This document shows positions 10,600-21,618 of a DNA stretch of 64,000 nucleotides, piece after piece. Source of the stretch: Aradus depressus (lineage: Eukaryota > Arthropoda > Insecta > Hemiptera > Aradidae); the NCBI GenBank assembly GCA_963662175.1, contig OY759224.1, positions 19,229,489-19,293,488 on the forward strand, in the 5' to 3' direction. The notes beneath the pieces are model-generated. The model was not told the DNA's origin. It did no database searches and was given only the letters and a program-made list of their open reading frames with translations. Within the stretch, counting starts at the first letter, position 1. Each line of letters starts with the position of its first letter. The position numbers and the translations under genes are program-made.

Positions 10600-10722
10600 A
10601 TGAACTTGAATGAAATAAAACTAGTTTATTTATGGTAACTCCGAAAGTACTCCCATGTATATATATTATGTGAGATTAGACAATACCACAAATAAACTAG
10701 TTTTATTCCATTCTAGTTCATT
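10600..10722. repeat. Short hairpin repeat
   Basis: Arms of about 38 bp, 'gaatgaaataaaactagttt' and its reverse complement 'aaactagttttattccattc', are separated by about 48 bp. This could be a small MITE; no target duplication is clear. Confidence 0.65.
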
Positions 10723-10940
10723 ATTTTACAGGATACCTGTGCCCCATAGTACTTTATTTTTCGTAGAGGATGCGGATCCTTTGAGGAGCAATTGGATCTA
10801 GATGATTTTTCTGTTTGAAGTTCATGGGGGCCCACCAATCGTTTGGAGATTTCACTAGTAATAGTTGATATTTAACATTTTCGTAGAGATATTGTGAAAA
10901 ACTTAATTAAAAAAACATTCGTTTTCCTCTATATTTTTTT

Positions 10941-11113
10941 ACCTTCTGAACTCAAAATCGTATGTTCGAAACCCTGCTGAGGCCTTTAGTTTATTTTATC
11001 TGGGAGGCTAAATCGAGTCGGGCTCATGTCCAACAGAGTGTCGAAAGAGCGCTCTGGTAGTAGGCGATATGACGTCGTAGTTAAAGCCCGGGCATGAGTC
11101 ATAATAACTACCT
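10941..11113 (+). repeat. SINE A, internally deleted, old tail
   Basis: Starts inside the head (cttctgaactcaaaatcg), keeps a degraded B-box, jumps from 'tctgggaggc' to 'gagtcgggctcatgtcc', and ends cataataactacct. The central CTTCGGATGGGACG block is missing. Confidence 0.8.
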
Positions 11114-11454
11114 GACTATTATATACTAGCTTTTACTAGTATAGTATAATATATTATGTAAGATTTCTTATCAGCGGATGGTCTGCAGTTTACAGACTTG
11201 CCCACTAGGACATGCCAGTCCCTGAATGGTTGAGAGGAAGGTCGTAAGTCTCCCATGAATGGACAGCGACTGAGGTCCTCATGTCTTGTGACTGTCTCTT
11301 CATTAACGGGCGGTCTCCTTTGTCGGTCATCCCTTGTCAATAACATAATCCTCCCGTCCCGTCCGCCTCTTCTTATCTCGCCCTGTTTATAATGACTTGC
11401 ATGTTTACCGAATTAATAACATTCCCCACCTTTGGCTGCTTGGGGTAGTTATAT

Positions 11455-11610
11455 AATCGGTAAGAAATACGATGTTGAATTTTCATCGGAATATCATGTT
11501 TTCTGACCCTCTGATATAAAAAATGAAAAAAAAATGTCGAATCACCGGCAATGTACTTCCCCAGAACGAATTAATAAATTAACTTTTTTTGATTTGAGCA
11601 CCCTCCCCTG
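11455..11610 (+). repeat. Repeat C, deleted copy
   Basis: The left-end interior (acgatgttgaattttcatcg, then a run of A) passes directly into 'cggcaatgtacttccccaga', the inverted right boundary. This is the short form of the family, lacking tandem units. Confidence 0.65.
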
Positions 11611-11626
11611 AATCCCCATTTCCCTA

Positions 11627-11735
11627 CCTGGCATCGTACAGGCTCGGGACCATCGCTTAACTTCCCATTCAAAGGACGACATGCTCAAGGTTTTTTCACA
11701 TCCCAAAGGGTCGGGTTTTAGGCAAGCATGCAGCC
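11627..11735 (-). repeat. SINE A fragment
   Basis: Inverted central block (catcgtacaggctcgggacc) through part of the head. Both ends are missing. Confidence 0.75.
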
Positions 11736-11739
11736 TTAG

Positions 11740-12568
11740 AGCCACTTCTAGTATACATGTGTTACGAATTTAGACTTACCAATTTATTCCCTGTGACCAC
11801 AGACATTCTATCTATCAATACCATTGACAATGAGGACTATCGTGCTAATAGTGTTTACAAATGCACTCTGGTGTATATAAGCAGTGTTTGGTGTTTGGTG
11901 GCTGAACCCTTGCAACGAGGCGGCTGGTGTTGTTTTTTGTCCTAAAGGGCTGAGGTGGTCGGCTCCCACAAAGGGTCCCAGGTGCTTTCTTCTATTCTAA
12001 TATCTTCCTAGTTATAAAAGCAAGGTAAATTATTAAGGTTTAATATACCGTGGGAAGAGGGATTAATTCCAAGAGGTCCTAATACTGTTTTGATAAAATC
12101 TCCGGTTCTGTTGGTCCAGCCGTGGTCTTTCAAGCATGCAAGACTCGGTTCGACGTAGCACAGTATCCATCTCTGTCTCTCTTCTGTTTGCTCCATCTAG
12201 CATGCAACATCTCTCTCTCTTCTGTTTACTTAATGCCGTATCTCTCCCTCTTCTTCCGTCTTCTGTTTTCGTCCTGCTTATCGCTCTTTCTCCAACGTTT
12301 CACAACCTCAACTGACGTCTTTCACCTCTGGATGATCTTCCTTCAGCCCTCATCTCCACAAACTATCAACAGATTCCAACTGACTTTAACCAGTCAGCCG
12401 GATCAACAAAAATATTTTAGATTAAATATCTGATTTGTCTTTGAGTGGCGGCTTCTTGTACAAATGTGGATCTCTAGCACCTCTGAAGAGTTTCATTCCG
12501 TTAGAAATATTGAAACGTTCTTTGGTTGCATGATCTTACCATCCCGTCTGGTAAAGTTTTATTTCTTA
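11740..12568. other. No gene recognised
   Basis: Pyrimidine-rich patch at about 12170-12310 (ctctctctcttctgttt repeated twice). The frame at 12122-12433 runs through it and shows no domain. Confidence 0.4.
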
Positions 12569-13190
12569 TGCCGCGTTTACACAATATAGCAAAACTGCTA
12601 TATAACCGAGCTATGTAGGATGTGCTACAACTTTTTGAAAACGCCACAAGAAAACAGCTATATAGTTCAATTCAAGAGCTATTTAGCTGGAAATGAGTTT
12701 CCCATTGGTTGTCGGTAAGATCAAAGGGAACTATGCAGCTGAGCTATATAGTCGGGCTAGAAGCGCGTTTTTTGTTGTAGCACAGCTATATAGCTGTCGC
12801 CTGAAGACGCTCGTCAGTTGTGTGCTTGCCATCTCGAAGTAAACTGGTTGCTTTCATCAAGTACATGCTCATACAGCTGCTACAGCTACACAACGAAACG
12901 TTTTTAGTCATAGCTATATATCTCAGCTACATATAGCTCTATATACCTGTTTTGCTACATTTTTTTTTGTATTGGCCTCGGCAGACATCACACTAGCCAT
13001 CAATGTGTTATTTTAGTTATATTTAAGACATCCATGGCCCCGGGAGGAAGTTCTATCTACGAAATAAAACTCACTCCCGGACGGGATTCGAACCCCGCAA
13101 ACCACGGTGAGACCATGTGACCAAAGCCCTACGCTCTAGCCCGCACGACCACCATGGCTCCCACGTTTTGCTATATAAACTCGGCTTTAG
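12569..13190. mobile_element. Candidate MITE with tatagc-rich palindromic interior, holding a SINE B
   Basis: Left end tgccgcgtttacacaatata..gcaaaa is mirrored by ttttgctatataaactcggc at 13166-13185. The interior is crowded with agctatatag-type palindromes. SINE B (13027-13160) appears inserted near the right end. An alternative right end lies at about 12978. The GCCGCGTTTACAC terminus resembles the Harbinger-type ends seen at 8356, but no matching 3-bp duplication was found. Confidence 0.5.
13027..13160 (-). repeat. SINE B, inverted
   Basis: Reverse complement of the copy at 6855, with B-box GGGTTCGAATCC changed to GGGGTTCGAATCC on the minus strand. A few bases of related tail (tagaactccctcc.. 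ccatggatg) reappear at 13193-13217, so a duplicated tail lies next to it. Confidence 0.75.
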
Positions 13191-13282
13191 ATAGAACTCC
13201 CTCCTAGGACCATGGATGTATTAATAACCAATAACACCGTAGGAACTAGTAATGAATCTTTTGTTTTTTCGATTTCGCCAAT

Positions 13283-13556
13283 CGTTAGCTGTATGAAGTA
13301 TAGGGGAAGTTTTGTAATCGCTCTTCATGTTTTAAGACCCCCTGACTATTGGTTGTGTCCTCATTGAGTTTTGACTCGATACGCTCATTACAACCAGTTA
13401 TTGGAGTTTTTGAGGTGAGCCCTCTCTGTCCCCCTCTGCAATGAACGTATCGACATGAAATTTCATATTTGAAGTCAAACCCCAATGGGGACATAACCTG
13501 TCAAATTTAAGCGACATCGGCCAAACGGAAGAGACTCGCTAAGAAGAAGTCGTAAT
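13283..13556 (+). repeat. Repeat C copy with left end
   Basis: Begins at the family's left boundary 'gaagtataggggaagttttg' and continues into one inverted and one direct internal unit (tcgacatgaaatttcatatt, cccaatggggacataacctg). The right boundary is absent. Confidence 0.7.
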
Positions 13557-14794
13557 TAATTTCCTTTGGGGAATCTCAATCTTTGGGAAAATGACTTATG
13601 TAACTGGGGAGGGACGGAATGAGTGGGTGGCTCATTAGTGAATGTGTCCTCGAGACCTCCTGAAGACTGGACCGAAGAAGATGTGAAGGGTAGAAGGGGA
13701 GGGAGGGAGTGGGAGTCCTGGATTCGATATGGAGGATTAGGTCTCAATCAGGGAGGGAGTGAGGAGAGAAACGAAGACAGGCCTGAAGAAGGAGACCCAC
13801 GGCTTCACATCAAAGCCAGGTCCTGTCCAAGGTATTAATAAGGATTAGAGAGCAGAAGGGTCTCTGATAATATGTGGAAGAGACTGGAGACAGATGCAGA
13901 AACCAGGTCCGGTGTATCCCTTCATCATGGATGCAGACATAGGCCAGTCAGTAGAGGTATTGTACGTTGCAAAAGGTGGTGTAGAAGCTTTTATTTTTTT
14001 AACTTTTATATATGGGTACGAACATGTAAAAAACAAAAATGCTAATACGGGCGACCTCGGGACAACTTTTGGCAGCCAAAAAACCTCGAAATTTTAGGAC
14101 GTTTTGGTTTTTTTGCCTATAACTCCTAAAAGATGCATCCTAGCGAAAAAGTTATGATGTAACAAATTGAAGAGCATTAAATTCATTCTGCGTTGATTGA
14201 GTACCACAACTTAATAATTCAATTAAGTGGTATGGTCGAAAACCACGGTCAAAAACGACGATTTTTTCCAACTTTGTCAAAAACTGAGACACAGTATTAT
14301 ATATGAGTCTACAGATTGGGAATGAGTATTCTAAGAGAAAAACTCATGGAATAAAGTTGTAGAGCATCAAATTCTACGTCTACTGAATACCAACATTTTT
14401 GAATTTGGCGAAGTACACCTCTCGAAATCTGCAATCTCCCGACTTCCGGTACAGTACGGGTGTATATCCTACAGAGTTATTCTTGCTTTAGTATCATCAA
14501 ATAATCATTTAAAAATGTGAATCAGTTAGGAGAAAACAAATACGAAAACACAGGAGTAAATAAGAAAACATATGAATTTAATTTAAAAAATACATGAGTT
14601 CTAGTATGCCTCATCTAACAGCACTGTGTATTCCTCTTCAGTGATGCAGTTGACCTGCTGTTATGTCGGAAAACGTTAAACAGGTGAAAAAACGTCGAAT
14701 TTCTGACCAATGTCGTCGGTAAATGACCGGACAATGTAGATGATTTACCGACATAGCACACATCAATCAATTACGTTTTGTTCTCTCCTAAACC
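13557..14794. other. No gene recognised; probable old repeat at 14040-14460
   Basis: Purine-rich stretch at 13600-13800 (gggagggagtggga) with overlapping frames on both strands and no domains. Sequence at 14040-14420 has an evenly spaced, LINE-untranslated-region-like look (aactcctaaaagatgcatcc, gttatgatgtaac), but no second copy was found in this window. Confidence 0.35.
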
Positions 14795-14888
14795 AATCTT
14801 CCGTTTGGGCTAAAAACTAATATGGACTTACGAATTTATATATGACATTTCTTGTCGATACATTCATTACAACGGTAGTTATTAGATC
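14795..14888 (-). repeat. Repeat C fragment
   Basis: Inverted internal unit: ttccgtttgggctaaaaact ... ttgtcgatacattcattaca ... ggtagttattag. It stops abruptly before a GC-richer, unidentified stretch (14888-15050). Confidence 0.65.
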
Positions 14889-15624
14889 ACAGTGTCGCCT
14901 CCTGGCGGTGAAAGAACAAAGCACTATGACCCTGCGCCGGGGACGACTGCAGGCACGTACTACAACCAGCGAACGCCCCACATTCATCCCGAGTTCTTTT
15001 GGCGCCCCAAGGAAACTAGGGTGGGCTGGCGGTGACCGCTTATCTACCACAGCAACAGATAGTAATTATGCATGTTTTTATTTTATTTTTAAATGACCAA
15101 TAAAATTGTTAGGCCTTCATTCCCTGACGATTCGGTGATGGATGTCGTGGCCTCCACCGGAGGTCGACCACCCCAATAAAAAAAAGAATTAAGGCGTAGT
15201 CAAGGTCCACGCCGTAGACTTTCCGTGAAAACGTCTTTGCCCCGTTTTTTCATTTTCTTTTCGATGCTGCCGTAGCATTTGCTCGGCACTAGACTTTTTA
15301 GGTTTTTTAAATTCCTTTTGATGCGAGCTTTCCTCTGAATTGCGTTTTCTATAATTCCGCGCATATTTACGATTCATATGAGGCATCTTTAATTTTTTTA
15401 CAATTTTCAATTTAATACCGATTTTTACCTATACCTATTTCGGCGAATATTTTTATTGTTTCACTCTGAGTCCTAGTAGTGCTCCTCAAGCTCTTTACAA
15501 TGACACCCGAATCAACGTCCTATCTAAACGTGTTATCACGCTACACTAATTTCTAATTTTACACAACAATCATCCGCCGGCACCCACACTAGTCCGATAA
15601 CGTCACAGGCAAAACAAAGGGCTA

Positions 15625-16435
15625 GTACAGACATGCGAGCAACGAACCGAGCACTGTTCGGCTCGTTTTCAGTTTTCAACGTACACACTCCAAGCCGAAC
15701 AGAGACGAGCCGAGCATTTGGATGCTCCACAACCATACTAACGAACATAACCTGCACAAGGTAACCTGCAGATAACAAATTTACGTTTATTTGTATATCA
15801 TTTTATTATTATTTAAAGTCTTCAATCAGAAAATGCTCAACGTAGGTAGCTACTTACGTAATTAATTTACATATTTGTAGTACAATTAATACGGATACGA
15901 ATTTATTATGATACGTAATTTATTTTTACATGTAAATTGTTTAAAATGAACACTTTTTTAGGAAAAGTGTTTGAATAATTCCTCCCAAGCATCCAATCTC
16001 TTTATTTTATTAAAATGTAATTTGTGTTTTAAATCCCATATGACTGGGTACTGTCTCATAGCCTGAGCAACCTGAATTTGAAGCTCCTGAGACCAGTCTT
16101 CAGAAGCCATAATAAAATATAATTTATTAAATAATATTTAAATATATATTTAATTAAAAAAAAAAAAAAGAACGTGCACTTCCAAAAACCTAAATATTTG
16201 AGAAGGTTATAATATTGGTTATAAACAACAGTGCTCGGGTCAAGTCGGGACGGTTCGGCTTGGTACCAGTCCACACACACCGCAGCCCGAGCCGAACATT
16301 CCTTTGATGGTTCGTCAAAAAACCGACAACAGGTGGAGCAGACCCCGAGCCTCTCTTGTTCGCCGAGCGCCTGCGCACTTCATCCCCAGGCATGCGCACT
16401 GACTAATGTTCGGCTCGTTGCTCGCGTGTCTATAC
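15625..16435. mobile_element. MADF-carrying DNA transposon (Harbinger-like) nested in repeat G
   Basis: Ends are inverted repeats: GTACAGACATGCGAGCAACG at the left, and CGTTGCTCGCGTGTCTATAC at the right, with about four mismatches. A further shared CGARCCGARCA follows internally. It interrupts repeat G, whose other copy is intact. It carries a short MADF-like ORF on the minus strand. I could not settle the target duplication. Confidence 0.7.
15958..16110 (-). pseudogene. Truncated MADF-like ORF (50 codons)
   Basis: ATG at 16110 opens MASEDWSQELQIQVAQAMRQ then YPVIWDLKHKLHFNKIKRLD and AWEELFKHFS, with a stop at 15958. The pattern (hydrophobic helix, YP.IWD, K..R..AWEEL) matches the first half of a MADF domain as found in Harbinger Myb-like proteins. 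The second half (the KNLR region) is not found downstream, because the frame ends in a stop at a run of A. It is probably non-functional, or the first exon of a gene lost by deletion. Confidence 0.6.
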
Positions 16436-16632
16436 GTCTCTAAACACTGAGACATGCTCTATCCATTGTGATCTCAACCGTTGTTATCGCATTATAGTCT
16501 CGTAGTTATTAGCGATTGAAATCTGACTGTATTTGGTAACACAAGAAAGTTTGACCAGCTATCACTGTGCTTAACGAGCGAATAGACGTTTTCACGTCAA
16601 AAAAAAAGTTATTAGATCACAGGTTGTAAGAT

Positions 16633-16906
16633 TAAATATAGTCTGACCTCTCACAGATTTTATTAATTTTTGCCAGCAGGCTTTCGAGGTTGCCCTCATC
16701 ACTCAACTAAGTTGTGACTCAGATATGGAACAGGAATAATACATATATCTATGAAATTGTAAATTGTTCTTATATAGTTTTATATATGTTTATTTTAATT
16801 TTTAAACTTTATTTATTAAATCATTTTAAATGATTTAGGATGATGGCAACCTCGAAAGCCGGCTAGCAAAAATTAATAAAATCTGTGAGAGGTCAGACTA
16901 TATTTT
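16633..16906. mobile_element. MITE with long terminal inverted repeats
   Basis: Left arm about 16633-16698 (atatagtctgacctctcaca ... gctttcgaggttgcc) and right arm about 16842-16906 (ggcaacctcgaaagccggct ... ctgtgagaggtcagactata) match over about 65 bp with few mismatches. The 140-bp interior is AT-rich. Near the inner end of each arm lies GATGA-GGCAACC-TCGAAAGC, a weaker echo of the hammerhead-like cores seen elsewhere. Confidence 0.8.
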
Positions 16907-17710
16907 ATTTTATTCATATTAGTAGTTATTAGAGGTTTTATATTAAGCGTTAATAAACTCAAACTCAAATACCCTGATGATTTCGGTCGTGTTTCTGTGC
17001 CCCACAAAAAAAAAATAGTATTTTTCAAAGAAACATTAAATAAAGAAGCCCTTGTGGACAAAAGTCTGTCGAATACATATATATATATATGGATATGTAA
17101 ATAATATAGGTCAGTTTTAATATGTTCATAGTGACATCTTCAGAGGTCCTCAGTTGATTTATAATACAACACATGGGGATATTATATATTTATGTAAATT
17201 ACCTGTTATAAAATTCCCAATAATATAATATTTCTATGTAAATATGTAATATGCGCTTATATATGTAAATTTATTATAATCAAAAAGAATACCGACAAAA
17301 CTTTTTTTTTTTTTTCCTTTTCACAGAGAACGAAAGGCTACTCAACTGAAACATTACACCGTAACTTTTATGAATATATTTTTTTAAATCGAATATATTA
17401 TTTATTTATTTTGAAATGATGATAATTATATTATTTTTCAAAAAAAGGAAAAAGTAGTTAAATTTTCTTATTATACTGTTGAATGGAAATATTTGTTTAA
17501 AGATGCATAATTATATCGACATCCTTCTGGAATATTTGATTAATATTTTAAATTATAAGTTTTTACTTTCTTATATATTTAGTATATAATGTGTGTATAT
17601 TTGAGTGAAACTTTGTGAGAATTATAAAAGAATTGTAAATTGAAAAAAATGAAAAGAAATTTCATTCTGGGACGGAGGTCTCCTAAGAATAAATAAACAT
17701 TATAATGTTT
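16907..17710. other. No gene recognised
   Basis: Strongly AT-rich with a (TA)n run near 17078 and a T run near 17305. Possible old LINE tail around 17090-17170 (tcagttttaatatgttcata ... cttcagaggtcc). No coding pattern. Confidence 0.4.
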
Positions 17711-17925
17711 CCTAAATTTTTATTCACACAGGGCAGGGGTCTTTAACGAGTAACTGACATCGCACAGGCTTGGGACCATCGCTTAACGTCCCATTCGAAG
17801 GACAGCGTGCTTAAGTTTATTTTACCTTCCAGATGAAATAAACTAAGGGACTCGGTCGGGTTTCGAACCCACGACCTTGAGCTCAGAAGGCAAGCACGCA
17901 TACCACTGAGCTACCGGCGCCCTCT
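17711..17925 (-). repeat. SINE A, 3' part missing
   Basis: Runs from 'cctaaatttttattcacaca' through a complete head (ctaccggcgccctct). The 3' third and tail are absent. Head boxes are intact on the minus strand. Confidence 0.85.
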
Positions 17926-17944
17926 ACCTCTTATACTTATGTCT

Positions 17945-18125
17945 TACCAAAAATATGTCCCGGTTTGCGAGAACATGCCGAAAACTGCCCTAAAATGACG
18001 TCTAGATACACATTTTTTTAGACATTTCCTTTATTTACCTGAAACTGTTAGTCCTATCGAAAAATTGCTTCTTACAAAAAATGTTCCTTAATAAATTTCC
18101 AAAAAAGGGTCGTCGGAATTTATTT
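17945..18125 (-). repeat. Repeat F fragment
   Basis: Shares 'ctgttagtcctatcgaaaaa', 'aaaaaatgttccttaataaa' and 'cgtctagatacac' with 27225-27850 (opposite orientation) and 54160-54420. Family type unknown. Confidence 0.55.
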
Positions 18126-18654
18126 CCGTTCTTTTTTATGCAGGTCAATTGCAAACTTGAACGCTCTCAATTGATGCACTGATAGTACAAATGAAAACAT
18201 GACAATACAGAAGCTAATTCAGATAGTGATAAGGACTTAGAAGGCTTCATGTAAACCTAAGCTGCTACACTTTTCTAACTGTTTGTTCCAATCCATCTTC
18301 ATTAGATTGACCAGTTTAATTAATAGGAACTGGCTGGGCCGACATGAGAGGTGCTCTGGCGCGACATGAGAGGGACACTGGGCCGACATGAAGAACCCCT
18401 TTCCATGTAGGACATCCTGAACTTCTCTTTCATGTAATGCATGACGGTACATCTTGATAACCAGAATGACAGATAACCTTTCCTTGGCCAGATCGACTAC
18501 CACAATACATTCTCTCTCCACATTTCCTCCTGCTAATGATTCATCTTGGTTTGTTTTTTAAAATTATATTTTTTATTTTGCTTTTCTTTTCATATATTAT
18601 TCCTTTTTAAATTTTTATTTAAACACACGTCTCTATCCCCAATGGAAGCCAACT
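18126..18654. other. No gene recognised; short gacatgagag tandem
   Basis: At 18338-18396 'gggccgacatgagagg' occurs three times in slightly different form. A 94-codon minus frame (18237-18521) runs through it with no recognised domain. Confidence 0.35.
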
Positions 18655-19447
18655 AGTCTGAAGTGACTCCCTGTCGGCTCTATTGGCCATGGAGAATCTG
18701 TATTCAGAAGATCTCCTTTTCCGAAATATACTGATGGCCCTATGGTCATTAAGAAGAAACCGGACTTGAGTTACCTTCCTCTGGATCCCAGGTCATTGCG
18801 GCATTGCAGGTAATGAGTCAGCAGACAAGAATGCCAGGCGCGCCATACTAGAAGGACTACCCACATCCGAAGTCCCTGTAAGTGACTTCGTTGCCTACAT
18901 CAAGGAAAGAGTTTGGATCAAATGGCAGATTCGGTGGCTCGGTATGACCGATAATAAGCTAAGGACTATCAAAAGCTCCACTCGAGTTTGGAAGATTTCA
19001 ATAAGAGAAAAAAGGGAAGAAGAAGTAATTTTAACTCGGTAACATATAGGGCAGACCAGGCTGACCCATGGATATCTGATGGCTCGGGAACCCCCTCTGT
19101 GTCAGTGCTGCGGGGTCGGACTGTCTGTCGGACACATTCTAACTGAATGTATGGCATATAGTCCCCAGCGTGAAAATTGCAACTTTACGGTGGATATTTC
19201 CGAAATTATATCCAATAATAACTCCCAAATTATCCAACTATTTCATTTCTTACAATTCACAAACCTCCTATCTAAATTATAAAACAAAATTTTCTTCATA
19301 ACTTAGCCTTTCTATTCCGTATATCTCTCGACCTTTATTATTATTAATCAGCGCCTAACCAAATTAGCCTGCTAGGATCCCCAGAGACCTGCATCCATCA
19401 GGCATCCATGACCCTCGTGGTCGAAATGCCTTAAAGAAGAAAAAAAC
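18655..19447 (+). pseudogene. LINE ORF2 3' end: RNase H and C-terminal zinc motif
   Basis: Translation gives SDSLSALLAMEN at 18663, then VTFLWIPGHCGIAGNESADK from 18765, the RNase H active-site region typical of I/Jockey/R1-type LINEs. The C-terminal part contains CQCCGVGLSVGHILTEC, a CCHC-like motif of these ORF2 proteins, and ends at 19282. There is an in-frame stop before VTFLW (18762) and a break near 19020, so it is inactive. The 3' untranslated part runs to about 19447, ending in an A-rich stretch. Reverse transcriptase and endonuclease domains are absent (5' truncation). Confidence 0.82.
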
Positions 19448-19555
19448 ACAGACTTCTTCACTTCTGTGAATTTAATTAGTTAATAAATAATCTACACTAT
19501 TGACCAACTCGAAATGTGAGGAGAAAACACGCTAGCTTTATAGTCAGTTATTCTG

Positions 19556-19677
19556 GTTCATGCCCGGCCTTTAACTAAGTGGTCATATCGCCTACTACCA
19601 GAGTCCTAAATTTTACCTACCTTTGTTTATTCACCTAGGATAGCGGTCTACCTGACAGAAGCTCTGGTCCATCGTTT
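19556..19677 (-). repeat. SINE A, 3' part, internally deleted
   Basis: Starts catgcccggcctttaactaa, and ends with ctctggtccatcgttt. Truncated where repeat E begins at the AAT run. Confidence 0.75.
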
Positions 19678-20345
19678 AATAATAATAATAAATTTATTTC
19701 CGTTAGACCAATACATGGTAATAGGATACGTCAAAAGAATTTATACATTACGATATAGATTTAAAACTACTTGAGTCTAACACACCTATGATTAGTAGTA
19801 ATAACAAAACTATTGAAAAGAAGTAAAATGAAATTAATAAAAACTGAACAAATAAATACTTAAAAATATATGAGTGTATAAACAAACTAATACAAGATAC
19901 GTTTATAATAAGTAGAGATATTTTTCAATTTAATAAAAACTAAGGTATTTTTCAAAAAAACTCTTCGGAAGTGTTTTTATCCCAACGATGTTTCGGGACG
20001 TTCTTACGTCCCATCATCAGGTCCCAATGTGCGATATAGAAGAAAAAAAAACAATGTAACTATAATATAATATATGAGAAAAAAATAAAATATATATATA
20101 TATAATATATATCTATATACATAAATTATATGTATATAGATAATCAATTATAAATTAATATATAAAAAAGTCTAAATAAATAAAAAATTATAAATAAATA
20201 AATAAAACAATAACGTACATTCAACTGACCTTTAAGGTGTGGAGGAACTCTGCCCAAAAAAGGAAAATGAAAGCTTTGTATCAAATAATGTTTTTTGGAT
20301 ATGAAACACTTTTTTTTTTTATTGTGGTTATTTTATTCTTTTTGA
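19678..20345 (-). repeat. Repeat E copy 1 (retroelement 3' end with hammerhead-like core)
   Basis: Opens with (taa)n and 'tttatttccgttagaccaat', which on the minus strand is a LINE-like 3' end: cctattaccatg ... aacggaaataaa plus (TTA)n. At 19991-20020 the minus strand reads CTGATGA-T-GGGACG-TAAGAA-CGTCCC-GAAAC, a hammerhead-ribozyme-like core with a perfect 6-bp stem II. A second copy is at 24056-25095. Combining a TTA tail with this core fits a Penelope-like element or a LINE carrying a ribozyme, but no reverse transcriptase is present. Confidence 0.7.
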
Positions 20346-20835
20346 ACAGTGAGAATAAAATTCCGTTTCCGTGTATTGCCTAGTAAGTTAATTCAATAAC
20401 ACGGTTAATAAGGCACAGTAAGAAATTTCAGAACACTCGGTAAAATTTTTTTATTTTATTAAAGATTAAAATTGATTTAAAATGCACAGTTCAAAATTTC
20501 AGTTTACCGAGTAAATCCTGATGTATCTGAAGAAATACAATTTTGACCCTCCCATCGCTACTTTTAGTGAAACAGTCCAGGTTCTTCTGATATATAGAAA
20601 CCCCATGAGGGAGCAAAAAAAAAAATCTAATTGCGAACAGTCTAATTTATTTACGTTGAAAATATCCTTTTTACTCTGCTTTAATTTATTTTTTACTATT
20701 GCCGATGATCCCCCCCCCCCCCCCCCACTCCATCAGAGAAAAAAATTGGCTTAAAAAAAAAATTTAAATAGGTATGTAGCTGCCGAAAAAACTTAAAAAT
20801 ATGAATAAACTACTACAACTCCTTTCTTATCCAGG

Positions 20836-21618
20836 CTAACTCCCTCTGGAACTCTCTCCGTTCCAGTAACTCAGCAAACCTCTGATTCCTAAGGCTATCC
20901 TATGAGATAGTTCTCGTCTTCCTATAAGTCTCTCACTCCACTGGACAGATTGTCACTCTTCTCTTTCATCAGTCCAGTTTTTTACAATTCATTCATATAC
21001 AAGTCATTAGAGGGCGCCGGTAGCTCAGTGGTATGCGTGCTTGACTTCTGAGCTCAAGGTTGTGGGTTCGTAGCCCGACCGAGGCCCTTAGTTTATTTTA
21101 TCTGGGAGGTAAAATAAACTTAAGCACGCCGTCCTTCGGATGGGACGTTAAGCGATGGTCCCGAGCCTGTACGATGTCAGGTACTCGTTAAAGACCCCTA
21201 CCCTAGATGAATAAAAATTTAGGGTAGGCAAAATTTAGGACTCCCACAGTAGAGTCGGGCTCATGTCCACCAGAGTGACGATAGAGCGCTCTGGTAGTAG
21301 GCGATATGACCTCGTAGTTAAAGCCCGGGCATGAGTCATAAAACCTAACCTAACCTACAAGTCATTATTGTTATCATGTTTCATATTATTATTTATACTT
21401 GTTTTTCTAATTTTTATTTTTTTATTTCTCTTTATTATTTTCACTAGTTTATTATATTGTTTTACTGATTGCCTGTTTTTAACAATTAGTATTTACTTCT
21501 AGAGATCTCTTTTATTTTATTTCATATTTATTCTTTTCAACTGGTTGATATTTTTTATGTTATTATTCTTAGGGGACGTATGTACCAGAATAAAGATTAT
21601 TTTTCATTTCATTTCAAT
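20836..21618 (+). pseudogene. Possible LINE C-terminus and 3' UTR, split by SINE A
   Basis: At 20836 the frame reads QANSLWNSLRSSNSANL then stop; LWNSL is common near the C-terminus of several LINE ORF2 proteins. After the SINE insertion an AT-rich tail continues and ends 'gtaccagaataaagattatt' then (tttca)n, like a LINE polyadenylation region. The assignment rests on a very short motif. Confidence 0.3.
21010..21355 (+). repeat. SINE A, full length, with TSD
   Basis: A young copy: intact A-box, head to tail complete, tail cataaaacctaacctaacc. The 12-bp direct repeat tacaagtcatta flanks it (20998-21009 and 21356-21367), proving insertion by target-primed reverse transcription. The B-box carries one change (GGGTTCGTAGC). 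Confidence 0.95.

Larger units (their letters stand above)
15186..16603. repeat. Repeat G, copy 1, split by a transposon
   Basis: Matches 49333-49962 on both sides of an insert: 15186-15624 (ttaaggcgtagtcaaggtcc, gctgccgtag, cggcactagactttttaggt) and 16436-16603 (gctctatccattgtgatctc, ttgaccagctatcactgtgc, gacgttttcacgtc). The second copy lacks the insert, so it shows the unoccupied state. Imperfect inverted ends (ccgtgaaaacgtc / gacgttttcacgtc) suggest a MITE. The Lys-rich minus frames inside (15189-15410 here and 49261-49515 in copy 2) have similar translations, so this may derive from a coding element. Confidence 0.75.

Noticed and set aside
20521..20754. 77-codon frame ending in a Pro run
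   Set aside because: The Pro run is a C homopolymer; no domain or splice support.
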